Assembly (NCBI GenBank): GCA_019218445.1
Contig: JAHUUM010000005.1
Location: forward strand, 62,001 to 126,000
Reading direction: 5' to 3'
DNA length: 64,000 nt
From: Weeksellaceae bacterium TAE3-ERU29
GTDB lineage: Bacteria > Bacteroidota > Bacteroidia > Flavobacteriales > Weeksellaceae
Positions within the stretch are counted from its first letter, which is position 1. Each line of letters opens with the position of its first letter. Below are positions 62,958 to 64,000 of the stretch, one piece after another. The position numbers and the translations under genes were made by a program. A model generated the notes under the pieces. The model did no database searches and was not told the DNA's origin. It saw only the letters and a program-made list of their open reading frames with translations.

Positions 62958-64000
62958 TTATAAAAAATCCGATATTAAAATATCTATATCAGAAGGTTTA
63001 ATCCCTTTATCAACTGCAAAAATAGTATCTGCTTGGGAAATATCCAAAGTTTGTGAGCCTCTCGCTCGGATATGCAACATCAACAAATCATAAAGATTTG
63101 GTTTCTTTATACTTACCATTGATTTATTAATAATTGAAAGTGAAGATAAATTATTATACACATTATTATGAGCCGAGAGATTGTGTGCCAATGATAAATC
63201 TGTCCAAATGACTTTCCGCTCGTATAAATCTATAATTAAAGGAATGGCAACTTTGCTGTTAGCTGTTAAATCAAATTTATTTTCAACGGTCAAAGGCTCA
63301 TAAATTTCTCCGCTATTGGGTGATTTTCGACTCATAAATCCGGCAAAACAAATCGGCAAATCACAATAAGATTGTTCCGTGAATGAATTTACACACATTA
63401 CGACATATCGCATTCCCCTTTTCAAAAATTTTGAAATTTCAATATCAATAAACTCCGATGCCCCTTTGGGAGCAGAAGTAATATCTCCACTATGATAACC
63501 GCCTAATTCTTTCAGATTATAATAGGCGATTTGTATTGGATCTGTACTATTTTCGTCCAAGGCAAGTGCCGATAAGTCCAAATCTGTTCGAGAAATTCCG
63601 TCTTTCCAATAAATAAAAAATCGAATAGTATCGCCTTCGGGTAATTGTATTCGGCTACCTCTTGCCACCGTATTCAAAGCCTTTGAGGCTGAGCGTTGCC
63701 CAAACGGAATGGTGTAATTTTTAAGATTTTCATCAATAAAAACATTCCCTAAAGGTGGATAATTCTCAAACTTTTTGATAAGTGCCTCATCACAAACTGC
63801 TATTATTTTTTGACAAATAACTTCCTCGATAATCGGTAGATTATGGTCAATAGCCTTTACTTTTCCAACTTCTCCTTTCGGGAAAAATACTCTCAATTCT
63901 TGTGGATTATTTCTTTCCTGAAAATGATTTTTCACTTGAAGAAGTACCGGATTGGACACTTCCAAAGCTACTTCTTGAAATGCAGAAACTACCTTTTCGG
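62958..64000 (-). CDS. TerD-like protein, 5' end outside the window
   Basis: The frame has no stop up to the right edge (residues EKVVSAFQEVA precede the apparent start, a TTG at 63965), so the gene runs past 64000. The visible 347 residues include a TerD-type core: GDTIRFFIYWKDGISRTDLD, LSALALDENST, ELGGYHSGDITSAPKGASEF (about 135-180 from the TTG), where calcium-binding acidic residues usually lie, then MRYVVMCVNSFTEQSY. TerD proteins belong to stress and tellurite-resistance sets. The N-terminal part is unrecognised. Whether other ter genes follow cannot be seen. Confidence 0.62.
   Translation of the reverse strand, partial: EKVVSAFQEVALEVSNPVLLQVKNHFQERNNPQELRVFFPKGEVGKVKAIDHNLPIIEEVICQKIIAVCDEALIKKFENYPPLGNVFIDENLKNYTIPFGQRSASKALNTVARGSRIQLPEGDTIRFFIYWKDGISRTDLDLSALALDENSTDPIQIAYYNLKELGGYHSGDITSAPKGASEFIDIEISKFLKRGMRYVVMCVNSFTEQSYCDLPICFAGFMSRKSPNSGEIYEPLTVENKFDLTANSKVAIPLIIDLYERKVIWTDLSLAHNLSAHNNVYNNLSSLSIINKSMVSIKKPNLYDLLMLHIRARGSQTLDISQADTIFAVDKGIKPSDIDILISDFL

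Overview
The window is AT-rich, tightly packed bacterial DNA from a member of the Bacteroidota, most likely order Flavobacteriales and probably a Weeksellaceae-like lineage. The taxonomic clues are: promoters with a TAnnTTTG -7 box and no Shine-Dalgarno sequences; a SusC/SusD pair; the TamL/TamB split of the translocation and assembly module; a C-terminal type IX secretion (T9SS) signal; a small PID-CTERM-like protein; ribosomal protein L21 with a helix-hairpin-helix tail; a YpdA-type bacillithiol reductase; and a zeaxanthin-type carotenoid operon. I saw no rRNA, tRNA, insertion sequence, prophage or CRISPR array. The genes at both edges are cut by the window.

Layout. 0-1.7 kb: end of a GT2 glycosyltransferase gene and a polysaccharide deacetylase. 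1.7-12.6 kb: housekeeping and envelope genes (coiled-coil ex-zinc-ribbon protein, Nif3-like protein, a possible uracil-DNA-glycosylase-fold protein, tamL, a TrmH-type methyltransferase, rpmA, rplU, a YpdA-like reductase, alpha carbonic anhydrase, an ATP-grasp enzyme, arylamine N-acetyltransferase). 12.6-14 kb: two overlapping LVIVD-repeat lipoproteins. 14.1-19.3 kb: operon crtI-crtB-crtZ-crtY-SRPBCC, divergent from a MarR regulator, with a palindrome between the two promoters. 19.4-20.3 kb: a broken lipoprotein gene with KYDxxGN repeats. 20.3-26.6 kb: rsmE, tsaD and the very large tamB. 26.7-32 kb: Lrp/AsnC regulator, membrane proteins, Smr protein, acyltransferase, TIGR01777 epimerase. 32-37 kb: a sugar-porin-like protein, about 1 kb of gene ruins including a decayed family 8 polysaccharide lyase, a large surface/fibre-like protein, and a 0.8 kb non-coding stretch with REP-like hairpins and a (TG)16 microsatellite. 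37-43.7 kb: ABC exporter pair, SDR, a secreted unknown, a secreted C1 peptidase and an MFS drug exporter. 43.8-55.7 kb: a SusC/SusD uptake locus with a zinc-metallohydrolase lipoprotein and a DUF4302 lipoprotein, followed by a CarboxypepD_reg-like protein, a TlpA-type thioredoxin, a PID-CTERM-like protein and a T9SS cargo protein. 55.8-64 kb: odhB/odhA (sucB/sucA), two paralogous beta-barrel proteins, clpX and a cut TerD-like gene.

How the genes fit together. The crt operon should convert geranylgeranyl diphosphate to zeaxanthin; crtE is not in the window. TamL and TamB are the two halves of one envelope machine, encoded 15 kb apart. The 43.8-50.9 kb operon looks like a complete TonB-dependent peptide or glycan capture system. 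The most unusual material lies in 33.4-37.0 kb (decayed lyase, microsatellite, repeat hairpins) and in the T9SS/PID-CTERM gene pair at 53.5-55.7 kb. Functional calls come from reading the sequence and remembered family knowledge; no database search was run.
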